Shown: positions 16,918 through 26,817, counted from the stretch's first letter. The stretch: 64,000 nt of DNA from Robiginitomaculum sp. (GCA_021776635.1 JAJFFN010000007.1:1-64000); one strand, 5' to 3'. Made by a program: numbers and translations. The notes: a model not told the origin generated them from the sequence alone.

Positions 16918-17876
16918 TGTTTGGTAATAAGCCAATAGGAACACCGCAATCAATTGGGTTTTTACTTGTACCCCAGTTTTCTATGATGGCATTTACGACA
17001 TCTATAGAACCCATCCGTGCTGCCAATCGCATGGCTGGAAAAACACTCTACACATGGCATATCTATAGCCTTGATGGCAAAGCCGTTACAGCCAGCAATA
17101 ATGTTGAAATTACGCCTGACGGTGCTTTAACGGACGCGCTTGATCATGATGTTTTATTTGTATGTTCAGGCCTACGTGCCCGTAAATATTTGAACAAACC
17201 TATGTCCGGTGTGTTGCGATCCCTAGCACGACGGGGCGTTGCCATGGGCGCGGTGTGTACGGGAACAATAATTCTTGCGGACGCAGGACTGCTTGATGGA
17301 TATCGATGCACACTTCATTGGGAATATATTGAGGGCTTTGCTGAAATTTATCCTGATCATGACATCACGGCTCGCGTATATGAAATCGATCGTAATCGCT
17401 ATACTTGCTCAGGCGGGACAGCGCCGCTGGATATGATGGTTCACAGCATTGCCCTTGACCACGGCGAAAAACTTGCCAACGAAGTTGCCGATCAAATGTT
17501 GCACGGGTTTGACCGTGAGCGACAAAGGCGTCAGCGGCCAACATTAAAAGCGCGCACTAATATAACCCATGCAAAGTTATTGGCTGCAATTGGTTATATG
17601 GAATCACATACAGAATCACTTATCTCTATGTCCAGTCTAGCCAAAACGGTCGAACTATCTCCTCGACAGTTGGAGCGTCTGTTTAAGCAGTACTTGCACA
17701 CCACACCTGCGCGGTATTACCTGGAACTGCGGCTCATCCGTGCCTCACAATTGGTCAAGCAAACGGGATTGACGTTGTTGCAAATCGCCGTTTCCACTGG
17801 CTTTAGCTCGCAATCTCATTTTTCAAGGGTCTATGCGCGTCAATTTGGTCATGCGCCTAGCTTTGATAGGTCTTAA
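16917..17876 (+). CDS. AraC-family regulator with GATase-1-like domain (GlxA/GbdR type)
   Basis: 319 residues: a DJ-1/GATase-1-like sensor domain (about 10-195; GVAMGAVCTGTIILADAGLL, YTCSGGTAPLDMM) and an AraC DNA-binding domain at the end (about 215-315; LSPRQLERLFKQYL, IAVSTGFSSQSHFSRVYARQ). This architecture includes GbdR, SouR and CdhR, which activate glycine betaine, dimethylglycine, sarcosine and carnitine catabolism in Pseudomonas. Its position at the head of the corrinoid operon, transcribed divergently, supports a similar activator role. The ligand is not known. The regulator follows DUF1289 with a one-base overlap. Confidence 0.85.
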   Translation: MFGNKPIGTPQSIGFLLVPQFSMMAFTTSIEPIRAANRMAGKTLYTWHIYSLDGKAVTASNNVEITPDGALTDALDHDVLFVCSGLRARKYLNKPMSGVLRSLARRGVAMGAVCTGTIILADAGLLDGYRCTLHWEYIEGFAEIYPDHDITARVYEIDRNRYTCSGGTAPLDMMVHSIALDHGEKLANEVADQMLHGFDRERQRRQRPTLKARTNITHAKLLAAIGYMESHTESLISMSSLAKTVELSPRQLERLFKQYLHTTPARYYLELRLIRASQLVKQTGLTLLQIAVSTGFSSQSHFSRVYARQFGHAPSFDRS

Positions 17877-17879
17877 TTG

Positions 17880-19115
17880 TCACTTTTTCATTCGTAAGAT
17901 ATAGCGTGGATCAAGTCTAAAAATTGCAGGCGTCGTTCTATTTGGTATCGCGACATAATCATCTGTGTCATCAATTTCATCTCTGCGTGTACGGCGATAT
18001 AATCCATAAACAACCAAAGATGCATGAACACAGGCCGTAAATACGAATAAGGATTGTGGTGTACTTAGCGTCATGATTATCGGGGCTAAAAACGGACCAA
18101 TGATCGACCCCAATCCATAAAGCATAAGCAAGCCACCGCTGATAGCTACAAATTCATCGGGCTTAGCATAGTCATTCGCATGGGCGGCGCTGAGGCCAAA
18201 TATTTGCATGCCAAAAACACCATATAAGAAGCCGCCAAACACGAGTGCATGCAGAGACTGAGCGCTATATTGCCACAAGAAGATGCCGCTCCCCATACTG
18301 CCAAGCGTAACGAGAAGCAGGATTGATCTTCGGCCAAATTTATCGGATAAAACGCCAACTGGCCATTGCAACAATGCACCGCCAAATATGGCAACACTCA
18401 TAAATGTTGAGACTATAATCATGGGATGTCCAAGCTGTTGTACAAACACTGGTGCTATCCCCCAAAAAGCGCCGTTGGCAAGCCCTACGCACACAACACC
18501 CGCAACGGCGAGCGGCGAGACTTTTATCAACTTTTTTAGATTGAGTTTTGTATCAGATATAGGCAAAGGCGCTTCTGCCTTAGTCAGTGATATTGGAAAA
18601 ATTGACAAACAAATTAAAATAGCCACCAGAGAAAACAGGATGAATTCTTTTGGGTCTGCAATCGTTAACATAAACTGCCCTGCCGTCACGGCACCAAGAT
18701 CAACCACACGGTAAATCGACAAAACTTTACCGCGATTTTTATTGCTGGAGCGTTCATTTATCCAGCTTTCAATCAAAATATAAAGGCCGGCAAAGCTAAA
18801 TCCTGTGGCGCATCTTAACACAATCCATAACGGTATATTAACAAAAATAGCATGACTTAAAACGATTGCGGCCACGAGCGCAGACAGTGCGGCAAAAACT
18901 CGAATATGGCCGGCCCGTTTAACGAGATAAGGCGTGCCAAAACACCCTGCAGTAAAGCCAATATAATAAGCCGATGCCATTATCCCAATAGCCATAAATG
19001 GAAACCCTTCAAGGCCCGCCCTTACTGCGATAAGCGTGGATAATAATCCGCCTCCAGCTAACAAAATCGCAGCTGATATTAGTAATGTTCCAATAGAGTT
19101 AAATATTGTACGCAT
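17880..19115 (-). CDS. MFS transporter, about 12 membrane segments
   Basis: 411 residues, strongly hydrophobic, with major-facilitator features: the loop GVLSDKFGRRSILLLVTLGS and the first-half ESWINERSSNKNRGKVLSIY resemble YcaD-type transporters. The substrate cannot be read from sequence. It is divergent from the BetI-like gene, and the operator at 19252-19269 lies between the two, so it may be repressed with the betaine genes and carry a related small molecule. The stop lies 3 bp beyond the end of the convergent AraC-type gene. Confidence 0.8.
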   Translation of the reverse strand: MRTIFNSIGTLLISAAILLAGGGLLSTLIAVRAGLEGFPFMAIGIMASAYYIGFTAGCFGTPYLVKRAGHIRVFAALSALVAAIVLSHAIFVNIPLWIVLRCATGFSFAGLYILIESWINERSSNKNRGKVLSIYRVVDLGAVTAGQFMLTIADPKEFILFSLVAILICLSIFPISLTKAEAPLPISDTKLNLKKLIKVSPLAVAGVVCVGLANGAFWGIAPVFVQQLGHPMIIVSTFMSVAIFGGALLQWPVGVLSDKFGRRSILLLVTLGSMGSGIFLWQYSAQSLHALVFGGFLYGVFGMQIFGLSAAHANDYAKPDEFVAISGGLLMLYGLGSIIGPFLAPIIMTLSTPQSLFVFTACVHASLVVYGLYRRTRRDEIDDTDDYVAIPNRTTPAIFRLDPRYILRMKK

Positions 19116-19221
19116 GACCGAGCCTAGGTTCCAATTTCAAACGATGTGCCCATTATATATTTCACAGTTTGAACGCAAGTGGAAATATTCAGAAGATTAA
19201 GCATTCCCTTATTCCCTCACC

Positions 19222-19269
19222 TTGACATTGGCTTATATAGTCCTAAAACAAACTAACCGACTAGTCAGT
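19222..19269 (+). promoter_or_regulatory. betI promoter with BetI-type operator (site 1)
   Basis: A -35-like TTGACA at 19222-19227 is followed by a TA-rich -10 region near 19244-19250 and by the inverted repeat ACTAACC-GACT-AGTCAGT at 19252-19269, 33 bp before the betI ATG. It differs from the consensus of sites 2-4 mainly in the spacer. A repressor bound here would cover the transcription start and so control its own gene, and possibly the divergent MFS gene. Confidence 0.65.
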
Positions 19270-19301
19270 CATTATGGATTTGTGATAATTGTGAAAAGCC
19301 C

Positions 19302-19892
19302 ATGACAAAAAATCAAGCGTCTAACGATACATCCCAGTCTATAATCGATAATACTTTATCAGCAATTGCCTTGGACGGAATTTCGAATTTAACGACGAAA
19401 TCCATAAGTAAACGTGCAAGTATATCTACTGCATCTATTCACTATTTTTTTAACACAAAAGAAAATTTGGTATATAATTCATTTGCTTATATGATCAAAA
19501 ATATACGCCTTGATATGCTGGACGTGCGCAAAACTGAACAAGATCCCATCAGACGCATAAGGGGTGTCTGCGAGACCCATTTTAGCGCGAGACAATTATC
19601 TGAAGAAGCTGCAAATATATGGCCGCAAATTTGGTCACACGCCACGCATGATCCCAAAACTGCAAGACTAGTGAAAATATTTGGCGCACGTATGATCTCA
19701 AATTTTACGTATGATTTACGCAAGTTAGGCTTGCCGACTAAACAAGCACGGCTCGGCGCCATAGAACTGCGCGCTATGGTGGTCGGTCTGTGGGTTGAGA
19801 AACAAGTGACTAAAAACACACTTCGAGGCGAACGTGCCGAAGTTTTTGAGAGGATGCTAGAACGGTTGCAGGCGGAAGCCAAACAATACTAA
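19302..19892 (+). CDS. TetR-family regulator, BetI-like
   Basis: 196 residues. A TetR-type helix-turn-helix lies at about 22-60 (LTTKSISKRASISTASIHYF followed by NTKENL). The ligand domain has BetI-like features such as WPQIWSHATHDPKTARL and a final segment IELRAMVVGLWVEKQV. BetI represses choline and betaine genes in many proteobacteria; no betABC genes are present here, so this member probably controls betaine breakdown. The 18-bp inverted repeat just upstream and three copies elsewhere in the island are its likely targets. The protein is clearly TetR; BetI-like specificity is an inference. Confidence 0.8.
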   Translation: MTKNQASNDTSQSIIDNTLSAIALDGISNLTTKSISKRASISTASIHYFFNTKENLVYNSFAYMIKNIRLDMLDVRKTEQDPIRRIRGVCETHFSARQLSEEAANIWPQIWSHATHDPKTARLVKIFGARMISNFTYDLRKLGLPTKQARLGAIELRAMVVGLWVEKQVTKNTLRGERAEVFERMLERLQAEAKQY

Positions 19893-19982
19893 TCCGCTTG
19901 TTCATCTCGCAATACCCATGCCGCAAACTATCATGCGTTTAGGCTTATGAAGGATATTTAGTCCGGCCATTATGTTTTATGA

Positions 19983-20028
19983 TTGACAGAAAATCTTGAT
20001 AGGAATATCTACTAACTAAACAGTCAGT
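19983..20028 (+). promoter_or_regulatory. fdsG promoter with BetI-type operator (site 2)
   Basis: TTGACA at 19983-19988, a weak -10 (TATCTA) 17 bp later, and the 18-bp inverted repeat ACTAACTAAACAGTCAGT at 20011-20028, ending 28 bp before the ATG of the formate dehydrogenase gamma subunit. The repeat is identical to the one before folD (41698-41715). Its position over the expected transcription start fits repression. Confidence 0.7.
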
Positions 20029-20056
20029 AAAGGTCGGGCGCGCCCGTTAGATATAG

Positions 20057-20479
20057 ATGAAAGCAAATCAGATAGCAAATGTATGCGCTGAATACAATAA
20101 TCAGCCAGAGGCCCTGATAGAGATTTTGCATGATGTTCAGCATGAAAATGGCTTCTTATCCAACACTGCTTTGATTGATGTTGCTAACGCCCTTAATATA
20201 TCTCGTGCCGAAATTCATGGCGTTGTTAGTTTTTATGATGATTTTAGGCGTGAACCTGCCATAGGGCCTTGTATAAAAATATGCCGTGCAGAAGCGTGCC
20301 AGGCTGTGGGCGGAGAAAAAACTGCCGCTCATGCAAAAAACAAAAAAATAGAAACTCACGACGTTTACTGCCTAGGCAATTGTGCTCTTGGCCCCGCCGT
20401 AATGATTGATGATAAATTATATGGGCGTGTGACGCCCAAAAAACTTGATGCAATAGTAAAACAAAGATCAGCATCATGA
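20057..20479 (+). CDS. fdsG: NAD-dependent formate dehydrogenase gamma subunit (NuoE-like)
   Basis: 140 residues of the thioredoxin-like 2Fe-2S family (NuoE/HoxE/FdsG). Cluster cysteines are in KICRAEACQAVGG and VYCLGNCALGPAVMI. It passes electrons within the soluble NAD formate dehydrogenase. It is the first gene of a tight operon; its stop overlaps the next start by 4 bp. Formate would come from the island's formate-THF ligase. Confidence 0.9.
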   Translation: MKANQIANVCAEYNNQPEALIEILHDVQHENGFLSNTALIDVANALNISRAEIHGVVSFYDDFRREPAIGPCIKICRAEACQAVGGEKTAAHAKNKKIETHDVYCLGNCALGPAVMIDDKLYGRVTPKKLDAIVKQRSAS

Positions 20480-22017
20480 CAAAAAATACGATAAAAATAT
20501 TTGTGCCGTGTGATGCTGCCGCCCTTTCAGTTGGCGCGAATGATATCGCAAACGAAATTAAAAAAATTGCGAGAAAGATTGGAGAACACATCCAAATTAT
20601 ACGCAATGGTTCGCGCGGTATGTTGTGGCTTGAGCCTTTAGTTGAAGTAGAGACCAAGGCGGGCCGCATTGCCTATGGCCCCGTACAAGCTGGCGATATT
20701 CAAAGCCTGTTTGACGCAGATTTTTTATCTGGAAAACCACATGAATTATGTTTGGGTCTTACCGAAAAAATCCCATATTTTGCGAAACAGGAAAGACTAA
20801 CTTTTTCTCGTTGCGGTTTAATTGACCCAGTGAGCATGGCTGATTATGCGCTGCACGGCGGACTATCGGGCCTGCGCAAAGCTTTGGCCACAACCCCCGA
20901 AAACATTATAGATATCGTCACTAAATCCGGCCTACGCGGGCGCGGCGGTGCGGGATTTCCTACTGGGATTAAATGGAAAACAGCACTGGAGGCTGTAGCC
21001 GACCAAAAATATATTTGTGCCAATGCAGACGAAGGCGATAGCGGTACATTTGCTGATCGTATGCTTATGGAAGGCGATCCATTTGTACTTTTGGAGGGCA
21101 TGGTTATTGCAGGCCTCGCAACAGGCGCGACGATAGGGTATATATATATTCGCTCCGAATACCCACATGCCATTAACACCATGCGCAGGGCCGTAGAGTT
21201 TTGGCGAAAATCTGATTTACTTGGCGCTAATATATTAGGCAGCGGCAAAGCATTTGACATTCATGTGCGCAGAGGTGCGGGCGCTTATATTTGCGGCGAA
21301 GAAACATCTATGCTTGAAAGCCTTGAAGGCAAACGCGGCCAGATAAAAGTCAAACCCCCTATTCCCGCAATCGAAGGTTTGTTTGGCAAACCAACCATTA
21401 TCAATAATGTTCTGTCTCTCGCCAGTGTACCGATTATTCTGGATAAGGGTGCAGGTTTTTACCAAAACTACGGGCAAGGCCGTGCGCGCGGGACGCAGCC
21501 GTTTCAATTGGGCGGTGATATAAAACATGGCGGTATGGTGGAAAAAGCTTTTGGTGTGACTTTACGCGAACTTGTTGAGGATTTTGGCGGCGGCACTCTA
21601 TCAGGCAAACCCATACGCTCAGTACAAGCGGGCGGGCCGCTTGGCGCTTATATTCCGCACTCTGATTTTGATGTGGAAATGGATTATGAGAAGCTCGCCG
21701 AAACGGGTGCTATGCTAGGACATGGCGGCATCGTTGTGTTTAATGAAAATGTGGACATGGCGCGGCAGGCTCGCTTTGCAATGAAATTTTGCGAAATAGA
21801 GAGTTGCGGAAAATGCACGCCCTGCCGTATTGGTTCTGTGCGCGGCAAGGAAACATTAGACAAAATTATTGCTGGCGAAGATGTAACTGCAAATCTCGAA
21901 CTGCTTGAAGACATTTGCGAATTAATGACAGAGGGTTCACTTTGTGCTATGGGTGGGCTTACACCCATGCCCGTACGCAGTGCTATTAAGCACTTCGGCG
22001 AAGATTTTAAGGGTTGA
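20476..22017 (+). CDS. fdsB: NAD-dependent formate dehydrogenase beta subunit (NuoF-like, FMN/NAD)
   Basis: 513 residues. A thioredoxin-like N-terminal part (about 1-120) precedes the NuoF domain with GLRGRGGAGFPTGIKWKTA (FMN), ANADEGDSGTFADRMLMEGD and the 4Fe-4S cysteines ESCGKCTPCRIGS near residue 442. The fusion of the two parts is characteristic of FdsB. It reduces NAD with electrons from the alpha subunit, in the cytosol. The start is in the ATGA overlap with fdsG, and fdsA begins 3 bp after its stop. Confidence 0.93.
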   Translation: MTKNTIKIFVPCDAAALSVGANDIANEIKKIARKIGEHIQIIRNGSRGMLWLEPLVEVETKAGRIAYGPVQAGDIQSLFDADFLSGKPHELCLGLTEKIPYFAKQERLTFSRCGLIDPVSMADYALHGGLSGLRKALATTPENIIDIVTKSGLRGRGGAGFPTGIKWKTALEAVADQKYICANADEGDSGTFADRMLMEGDPFVLLEGMVIAGLATGATIGYIYIRSEYPHAINTMRRAVEFWRKSDLLGANILGSGKAFDIHVRRGAGAYICGEETSMLESLEGKRGQIKVKPPIPAIEGLFGKPTIINNVLSLASVPIILDKGAGFYQNYGQGRARGTQPFQLGGDIKHGGMVEKAFGVTLRELVEDFGGGTLSGKPIRSVQAGGPLGAYIPHSDFDVEMDYEKLAETGAMLGHGGIVVFNENVDMARQARFAMKFCEIESCGKCTPCRIGSVRGKETLDKIIAGEDVTANLELLEDICELMTEGSLCAMGGLTPMPVRSAIKHFGEDFKG

Positions 22018-22020
22018 ATT

Positions 22021-24825
22021 ATGGCGCTGTTAATTGAAAAAGATTTTGGTACAAAGGCTGGCACATCCCAGAAAAAAATACGACTTGATATAGACGGAAA
22101 ATCTATCACAGCACAAGCAGGTGTCTCCATTATGCATGCGGCTGAACACGCAGGTATTACCATCCCCAAACTTTGCGCCACTGATAGCCTTGAAGCATTT
22201 GGTTCTTGCCGGTTATGCATCGTAGAAATTGAAGGGCGGCGCGGCACACCCGCCTCATGTACAACACCTATAGACGCAGACATGTCGGTGATAACCAAAA
22301 ATGAAAAACTCACGCGGCTTCGCAAAAACACTATGGAACTTTATCTATCTGATACTGATAAAGATGAAGCTTTGATCTCTCTTGGCAAACAATTCGGGTT
22401 GGGCGATATTCGGTATGATGCTCCGCCTTGCGAGCAGGAAAAAGATGCAAGCAACCCTTATTTCACATTTGACCCAAGCGCCTGCATTGTTTGTTCGCGC
22501 TGTGTGCGTGCATGCGATGAAGTTCAAGGCACATTTGCTCTAACCATAGAGGGGCGCGGCGCTGCCTCCAAGGTTGTTGCGGGTATGGCAGAAGGTTTTA
22601 TGGATAGCGAATGTGTGTCTTGCGGCGCCTGCGTACAGGCCTGTCCAACGGGTGCATTGATTGAAAATGATGTTATCGAAAAGGGCGAACCGGATGAAAC
22701 TGTGCTTACAACTTGCGCCTATTGCGGTGTTGGCTGTTCGTTCAAGGCCGAACTTAAAGACGGCGAGCTTATCCGCATGGTGCCTTGGAAAGGCGGCGGG
22801 GCAAATTCTGGTCATTCTTGTGTCAAGGGGCGCTTTGCCTATACCTATGCCACCCACGAAGACCGCATAACCAAGCCAATGATCCGCGAAACTACAGATG
22901 ATGCGTGGCAAGAAGTTAGCTGGGACACGGCTCTGAACTTTGCGGCCAAACGTTTAAAGAATACGCAGGAAAAATACGGCGTTAAATCCATTGGTGGCAT
23001 TACATCTTCGCGCTGTACAAACGAAGAAGTCTGGCTTGTGATGAAATTAATCCGCGCCGGATTTGGTAATAATAACGTCGATACCTGTGCCCGTGTCTGT
23101 CACTCACCGACTGGGTACGGCTTAATGCAAGCGTTCGGGGAAAGTGCGGGTACGCAAAATTTTGATAGCGTCATGGCAGCAGATACAATCCTAGTAATTG
23201 GTTCCAACCCAACGGACGCACACCCTGTATTTGGCTCACAAATGAAACGGCGGCTTCGCCAAGGCGCCAAACTTATTGTCGCCGACCCGCGCGCGATTGA
23301 TTTGGTGAAAACACCCCATGTCAAGGCCGACTATCATTTGGCGCTGACGCCCGGTACCAATGTAGCGCTTATCAATGCAATGTCCCATGTGATTGTCACT
23401 GAAGGTTTAATCAATAAAGGTTTTACTGCAAATCGCTGCGATGAAAAATCACTGTCCGTATGGATGGATTTTATTTCTGACAGGGTAAATTCGCCAGACT
23501 TAATGGCACCAATTACGGGTGTAAGTGCAGATGATATTCGCAATGCGGCACGCCTTTTTGCTAACGCAAATAATGCGGCCATATATTATGGGCTTGGCGT
23601 AACTGAGCACTCCCAAGGTTCAACCATGGTCATGGCCATGGCTAACCTTGCTATGATAACCGGAAATATCGGACGGCCCGGCGTTGGCGTTAATCCCATG
23701 CGCGGGCAAAACAATGTACAGGGCTCTTGTGATATGGGTTCGTTTCCGCACCAATTTTCTGGTTACCGCAGTGTATCTGATGATGCTACACGTTCTTTGT
23801 TTGAAGACAAATGGAGCCGTAACCTAGACCCTGTTCCCGGCTATAGAATTCCCAATATGTTTAATGAAGCCGTCGCAGGAAATTACAAAGGCATGTATAT
23901 TCAAGGCGAAGATGTGGCGCAGTCCGACCCCAATATCCACCATGTGGAAGCCGCATTGCGAAATTTGGATATTCTTATTGTGCAAGATTTATTTCTTAAT
24001 GAAACAGCGCGGTTTGCCCATGTCTTTTTACCGGGGACATCATTCCTTGAAAAAGACGGTACATTTATCAATGCAGAGCGCCGCATTAACCGCGTGCGTC
24101 CCGTCATGCCCTCGCCCACAGGTAAACATGAATGGGAAGTTACCCAAGATTTGGGACGCGCAATGGGTTATGATATGGGACATAAAAACTCCAGTGATAT
24201 ATGGGACGAGATAGCCGAGCTTACACCCGTATTTGCTAATGTTAGTTTTGCAGAGCTTGACAAGCGCGGTTCTGTACAATGGCCGTTTAATGATGAAAAT
24301 CCTGATGGAGCGGAAGTCATGCACGTCTCTGAATTTACGCGCGGTAAAGGCAATTTTGTTTTAACAGAGTATATTCCTACTACAGAACGGACCAACCGTA
24401 AGTTCCCGCTTATTCTCACCACTGGGCGTATACTGTCGCAATATAATGTTGGTGCACAGACGCGAAGAACAGAAAACAGCCTATGGGCCGAGGAAGATTT
24501 CCTAGAAATTCATCCGTCAGATGCCGACACCTATGGAATCCAAGATGGAACATGGGTCGGGATAAAAAGCCGTATGGGGGAGACGTCATTGCGCGCGAAA
24601 ATATCTGAACGCATGACGCCTGGGGTCGTGTACACCACTTTTCACCATCCAGAGAGCGGTGCTAATATCGTAACAACCGAGAATTCGGACTGGGCGACAG
24701 AATGTCCTGAATACAAAGTCACAGCAGTGCAAGTCATGCCAACTAATCATAAATCAGATTGGCAGCGCGGCCTTAATTCCACATCTGTAAAATCCAGAAA
24801 GATACTCGCGGAACCTGCCGAATAA
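22021..24825 (+). CDS. fdsA: NAD-dependent formate dehydrogenase alpha subunit (molybdopterin)
   Basis: 934 residues, the size of the FdsA catalytic chain. In order: an N-terminal 2Fe-2S domain (CRLCIVEIEGRRGTPASC, about 63-80), two 4Fe-4S ferredoxin motifs (CIVCSRCVRACDE and CVSCGACVQACPTGA, about 158-220), the molybdopterin 4Fe-4S domain (TTCAYCGVGCSFKAEL) and the bis-MGD catalytic domain. The active-site residue is Cys360 in CARVCHSPT, so it is not a selenoenzyme. It oxidises formate to CO2. The stop overlaps the fdhD ATG by one base. Confidence 0.95.
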   Translation: MALLIEKDFGTKAGTSQKKIRLDIDGKSITAQAGVSIMHAAEHAGITIPKLCATDSLEAFGSCRLCIVEIEGRRGTPASCTTPIDADMSVITKNEKLTRLRKNTMELYLSDTDKDEALISLGKQFGLGDIRYDAPPCEQEKDASNPYFTFDPSACIVCSRCVRACDEVQGTFALTIEGRGAASKVVAGMAEGFMDSECVSCGACVQACPTGALIENDVIEKGEPDETVLTTCAYCGVGCSFKAELKDGELIRMVPWKGGGANSGHSCVKGRFAYTYATHEDRITKPMIRETTDDAWQEVSWDTALNFAAKRLKNTQEKYGVKSIGGITSSRCTNEEVWLVMKLIRAGFGNNNVDTCARVCHSPTGYGLMQAFGESAGTQNFDSVMAADTILVIGSNPTDAHPVFGSQMKRRLRQGAKLIVADPRAIDLVKTPHVKADYHLALTPGTNVALINAMSHVIVTEGLINKGFTANRCDEKSLSVWMDFISDRVNSPDLMAPITGVSADDIRNAARLFANANNAAIYYGLGVTEHSQGSTMVMAMANLAMITGNIGRPGVGVNPMRGQNNVQGSCDMGSFPHQFSGYRSVSDDATRSLFEDKWSRNLDPVPGYRIPNMFNEAVAGNYKGMYIQGEDVAQSDPNIHHVEAALRNLDILIVQDLFLNETARFAHVFLPGTSFLEKDGTFINAERRINRVRPVMPSPTGKHEWEVTQDLGRAMGYDMGHKNSSDIWDEIAELTPVFANVSFAELDKRGSVQWPFNDENPDGAEVMHVSEFTRGKGNFVLTEYIPTTERTNRKFPLILTTGRILSQYNVGAQTRRTENSLWAEEDFLEIHPSDADTYGIQDGTWVGIKSRMGETSLRAKISERMTPGVVYTTFHHPESGANIVTTENSDWATECPEYKVTAVQVMPTNHKSDWQRGLNSTSVKSRKILAEPAE

Positions 24826-25637
24826 TGTTTCCCATAACCGTCATAGGAAACCCCCATGACTGTGACACAAAAATTTCTGTTCATTCACTAGACACTGACA
24901 AAAACGGTCTTTGGTATATTCCCAAAGAAACGCCTATTGCCTTTGTTTACAATCGTCGCAATTACGCAGTCATGCTTGCCACACCTGCAGATATGACAGA
25001 TTTTGCACTTGGATTTTCATTAAGTGAAAAAATCGTGAAAAACCCTGAAGATATTAAAGCGTTGGAAGTACGCCATACCGATAAGGGTATAGAACTACAT
25101 TTCAAAATTACTGCAAAGCGCCTAGAGGCTTTCGACATTCGTGCCCGACGCCGCAATCTCATTGGTACGGCAGGGTGCGGGATCTGTGGTCTTGAGAATG
25201 CGGATGCTTTATTTTCATCTCTTAGCCCTGTTCGCAGTACGCCAATCAACATCGAAAAACAGGCTCTGGAACGCGCAATGCAGCATATCAAAAAACTGCA
25301 GCCAATCAATGTTAGAACGAAAAGTGTGCACGGAGCAGCGTGGGTGAATATGGACGGTCATATACGGATGGCCCGCGAAGATGTTGGCCGCCATAATGCA
25401 CTGGACAAGCTGATCGGGGCTATGGCAATAGACGGGCTTGAAAAAAGCGGCTTTCTTTTGATATCATCACGGTGTTCCTTTGAGATCGTAGACAAGGCAG
25501 CACGCGCCAAAATTCCAGCCATCCTATCCTTGTCTGGACCCACACATCTAGCGTTACAAAAAGCCCACCAAGCGCATATCACAATTTATGCCCGTGATAA
25601 AATTGGCGGCGTTAAACGCGTAAATACTAATGTTTAG
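24825..25637 (+). CDS. fdhD: Formate dehydrogenase accessory sulfurtransferase
   Basis: 270 residues. The conserved GCGICG motif (Cys118 and Cys121) is the sulfur-carrying site that passes sulfur from a cysteine desulfurase to the bis-MGD cofactor of formate dehydrogenase. Other typical stretches are DFALGFSLSEKIV, VHGAAWVN and AREDVGRHNALDKLIGAM. It starts in a one-base overlap with fdsA (TAATG). In comparable fds operons a small delta subunit gene (fdsD) follows, but here the dioxygenase gene comes next. Confidence 0.93.
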   Translation: MFPITVIGNPHDCDTKISVHSLDTDKNGLWYIPKETPIAFVYNRRNYAVMLATPADMTDFALGFSLSEKIVKNPEDIKALEVRHTDKGIELHFKITAKRLEAFDIRARRRNLIGTAGCGICGLENADALFSSLSPVRSTPINIEKQALERAMQHIKKLQPINVRTKSVHGAAWVNMDGHIRMAREDVGRHNALDKLIGAMAIDGLEKSGFLLISSRCSFEIVDKAARAKIPAILSLSGPTHLALQKAHQAHITIYARDKIGGVKRVNTNV

Positions 25638-25661
25638 TGCTTGATAAAAATAGGAAATGCC

Positions 25662-26816
25662 ATGAATTTTAGAGAAGATTTAAGGTTTAAAATTGATGCA
25701 AGTACAGGTGGTCTTGCTCTTACTGGCCCTCACGATAAAACAATATTGCTCCACCCTATTTGGCTGCGTGAACGTGTGATTGACCCAAACAGTTATGATG
25801 CACACTCGCGCCAACGTTTATATGAACCAACAGATATTGATAATGATATTCGCATTCTATCTGCCCAAATAAATATATCCGATAGATTGGACGTCGTCTT
25901 CAATGATGGGCTGGAATCCTTTGTTTCAGTGTCAAATATTTTAAGTGAAATCGGCTGGCAGAAAAATAACGAAGTTATGCCAGAGCCAATGAAATGGACG
26001 GCGAATTTTGAAGATTGGCCACGCGCCAACTGGAGCGATATAACAGACTCGAAAACCTTATTCGCTCTGTTACAAGAATATTATAAACACGGGTTTCTTT
26101 TGCTTGAAAACACACCAACGCAAAAAAATAGCTTGTACGAAATCGCCAAATTATTTGGCCATATTCGCGGCACCAATTTTGGCCTGCTCTTTGATGTTGA
26201 AACGAAAATTAATCCAACAGACCTCGCTGATACTAATCTCGCGCTCCCCGCTCATACGGATAATCCTTACCGCAATCCCATTCCGAGCATTCAATTTTTA
26301 CATTGCTTACATAATGATGTTAAAGGTGGTTTAGCGACATTGGTTGATGGTCTTGCAATTCTTGATGAGCTTAGACATATATCGCCCTCCTACGTAGATA
26401 TCTTAAGCACGACACAAATTCGGTTTCGTTACGAATCTGACGAAACTGTATTGCAATCCTACGGCACACTTATCGAATTGGATTTTGACGGAAATTTACG
26501 CTGTATCAGGCTTAGCTCACGCGTTGATTATGTACCTGTTTTGAATGTGGATACCTTATCCAAATTTTATGAAGCGCGTAAACAAATGCACGCCTTAGCC
26601 AATGATCCCCATTTTCAGATTAAATTTTGCTATGAACCGGGGCTACTCCTTATGATGGACAATACGCGCCTTTTACATGGGCGCACGGCTTATGACAATG
26701 AACAGGGTCAACGTCTTCTACAAGGGTGTTATATTGATCATGATGGCCCAGATAGTCTCTTTCGCAAGCTAGCAAGAGACTGTCGTCTATCTCAAACAGA
26801 CCAGGAGAAAATTTAA
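25662..26816 (+). CDS. Fe(II)/2-oxoglutarate dioxygenase, gamma-butyrobetaine hydroxylase/TmpA-like
   Basis: 384 residues from the ATG at 25662, which has AGGA 6 bp upstream (an earlier TTG at 25641 lacks support). The C-terminal TauD/GBBH fold has the iron triad as His198-x-Asp200 in PAHTDNPYRNPIP and His339 in LLHGRTAY, with QGCYIDHDGPDSLFRKL at the end. The N-terminal GBBH-like domain keeps LHPIWLRER but lacks the zinc cysteines. This pattern, and the PhnZ-like HD gene 1 bp downstream, fit TmpA, which hydroxylates 2-trimethylaminoethylphosphonate; gamma-butyrobetaine or another trimethylammonium compound is possible. It is in the formate dehydrogenase operon, under operator site 2. Confidence 0.75.
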   Translation: MNFREDLRFKIDASTGGLALTGPHDKTILLHPIWLRERVIDPNSYDAHSRQRLYEPTDIDNDIRILSAQINISDRLDVVFNDGLESFVSVSNILSEIGWQKNNEVMPEPMKWTANFEDWPRANWSDITDSKTLFALLQEYYKHGFLLLENTPTQKNSLYEIAKLFGHIRGTNFGLLFDVETKINPTDLADTNLALPAHTDNPYRNPIPSIQFLHCLHNDVKGGLATLVDGLAILDELRHISPSYVDILSTTQIRFRYESDETVLQSYGTLIELDFDGNLRCIRLSSRVDYVPVLNVDTLSKFYEARKQMHALANDPHFQIKFCYEPGLLLMMDNTRLLHGRTAYDNEQGQRLLQGCYIDHDGPDSLFRKLARDCRLSQTDQEKI

Positions 26817-26817
26817 T

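Noticed and set aside
22021-24825. Selenocysteine formate dehydrogenase
   Set aside because: The active-site codon at residue 360 is TGT (Cys) and no in-frame TGA is present.
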